A stretch of DNA of 32,168 nt, taken from positions 1 to 32,168 of the forward strand of contig JABLXC010000051.1 in the NCBI GenBank assembly GCA_013178185.1, written 5' to 3'. The notes beneath the pieces were generated by a model, which had not been told where the DNA came from, searched no databases, and saw only the letters and a list, made by a program, of their open reading frames with translations. The stretch is from Anaerolineae bacterium (GTDB lineage Bacteria > Chloroflexota > Anaerolineae > Anaerolineales > Anaerolineaceae). Numbering within the stretch: the first letter of the stretch is position 1; each line of letters starts with the position of its first letter. Positions 31,894 through 32,168 of the stretch are shown piece by piece. The translations under genes were made by a program, and so were the position numbers.

Positions 31894-32168
31894 ATGGCCC
31901 GTAAAGGAGGTTTGGGGAAAGGCCTGGCTGCACTGTTACCGGCGAATGAGGCCAATGAAGGCGGGAATGCGTATGTCGCCATCCAAAAAATCGTTCCCAA
32001 CCCTCACCAGCCGCGCAGGAAGCACAACCCAGAATCGCTGCAAGAGCTGGCAGAATCCATCCGCGAACACGGCGTCCTCCAGCCCCTGATAGTCACCCTG
32101 GATCAACAATCGGGGCAATACATCCTCATCGCCGGTGAAAGGCGGCTGCGCGCGGCAGAACTGGCAGG
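31894..32168 (+). CDS. parB: ParB/Spo0J partition protein, N-terminal part (cut by window end)
   Basis: The open frame starts at ATG 31894 behind AGGGAGG and runs off the window after 91 codons. It begins MARKGGLGKGLAALLP, as chromosomal ParB proteins do, then IVPNPHQPRR, LQELAESIREHGVLQPLIV and IAGERRLRAAELA. The last segment is the GERRxRA CTP-binding box of the ParB/Srx domain. It binds parS and acts with ParA. The helix-turn-helix and dimerisation domains lie beyond the window. Confidence 0.95.
   Translation, partial: MARKGGLGKGLAALLPANEANEGGNAYVAIQKIVPNPHQPRRKHNPESLQELAESIREHGVLQPLIVTLDQQSGQYILIAGERRLRAAELA

Noticed and set aside
1-32168. CRISPR arrays, tandem repeats or a replication origin
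   Set aside because: No regularly spaced repeats were seen, and no parS or DnaA-box cluster was noticed despite the parAB genes at the right end.

Overview
The window looks like a chromosomal segment of a bacterium of middling GC content. The right end holds housekeeping genes (elongator tRNA-Met, radC, a zinc-ribbon membrane protein, a PfkB-family kinase, parA and the start of parB). An anaerobic or fermentative, Chloroflexota-like host (for example Anaerolineae) would fit the biotin-dependent sodium-pump decarboxylase and the style of the genes. That placement is inference only, since no taxonomic marker gene is present.

Layout. 1-128: C-terminal remnant of a transposase. 264-2009: a cysteine-desulfurase-like PLP enzyme convergent with a MoaD/ThiS-like sulfur carrier. 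2119-26947: a catabolic cluster, all on the + strand, in several transcription units. In order it holds an AllH-like protein (DUF2877); uncharacterised protein X1; FdrA/AllF; AllG-like DUF1116 protein; a tandem-fused cyclase-family hydrolase; a three-subunit molybdenum hydroxylase (FAD, 2Fe-2S, Mo) with a CoxG-like protein; a UraA-type permease; an NmrA-like protein and two unknown proteins; a second three-subunit molybdenum hydroxylase; a four-subunit biotin/Na+ decarboxylase (alpha, gamma, biotin carrier, beta); a single-domain cyclase-family hydrolase; and X2, a paralogue of X1. 27045-27905 (minus): a polytopic membrane protein. 27906-28666: mostly non-coding. 28667-32168: housekeeping genes.

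How the genes may work together (inference). The permease keeps the Glu/His/Glu pattern and TYGEN-type signature of the uracil transporter UraA. Two molybdenum hydroxylases could oxidise an imported N-heterocycle. Cyclase-family metallohydrolases could open the ring. The AllF/AllG/AllH set, which in E. coli forms oxamate carbamoyltransferase, could remove a carbamoyl group as carbamoyl phosphate. A methylmalonyl-CoA-decarboxylase-type Na+ pump could decarboxylate a malonyl- or methylmalonyl-CoA product. The chain uracil or thymine -> (methyl)barbiturate -> ureido(methyl)malonate -> carbamoyl phosphate + (methyl)malonamate -> (methyl)malonyl-CoA -> acetyl- or propionyl-CoA plus a sodium gradient would use all of these parts. 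It would be an energy-conserving oxidative pyrimidine fermentation that I do not know as a described system. Carbamate kinase, a CoA ligase or transferase, and an amidase for the malonamate step are not seen in the window.

Regulation. A palindromic 11-mer, TTGTC-N-(G/A)A(C/T)AA, occurs in the intergenic regions ahead of X1, fdrA, the second molybdenum hydroxylase and the decarboxylase operon. This suggests one regulator for the cluster. Two near-consensus sigma-70 promoters (TTGACA-17-TATACT) drive X1 and fdrA. Strong hairpins separate the units.
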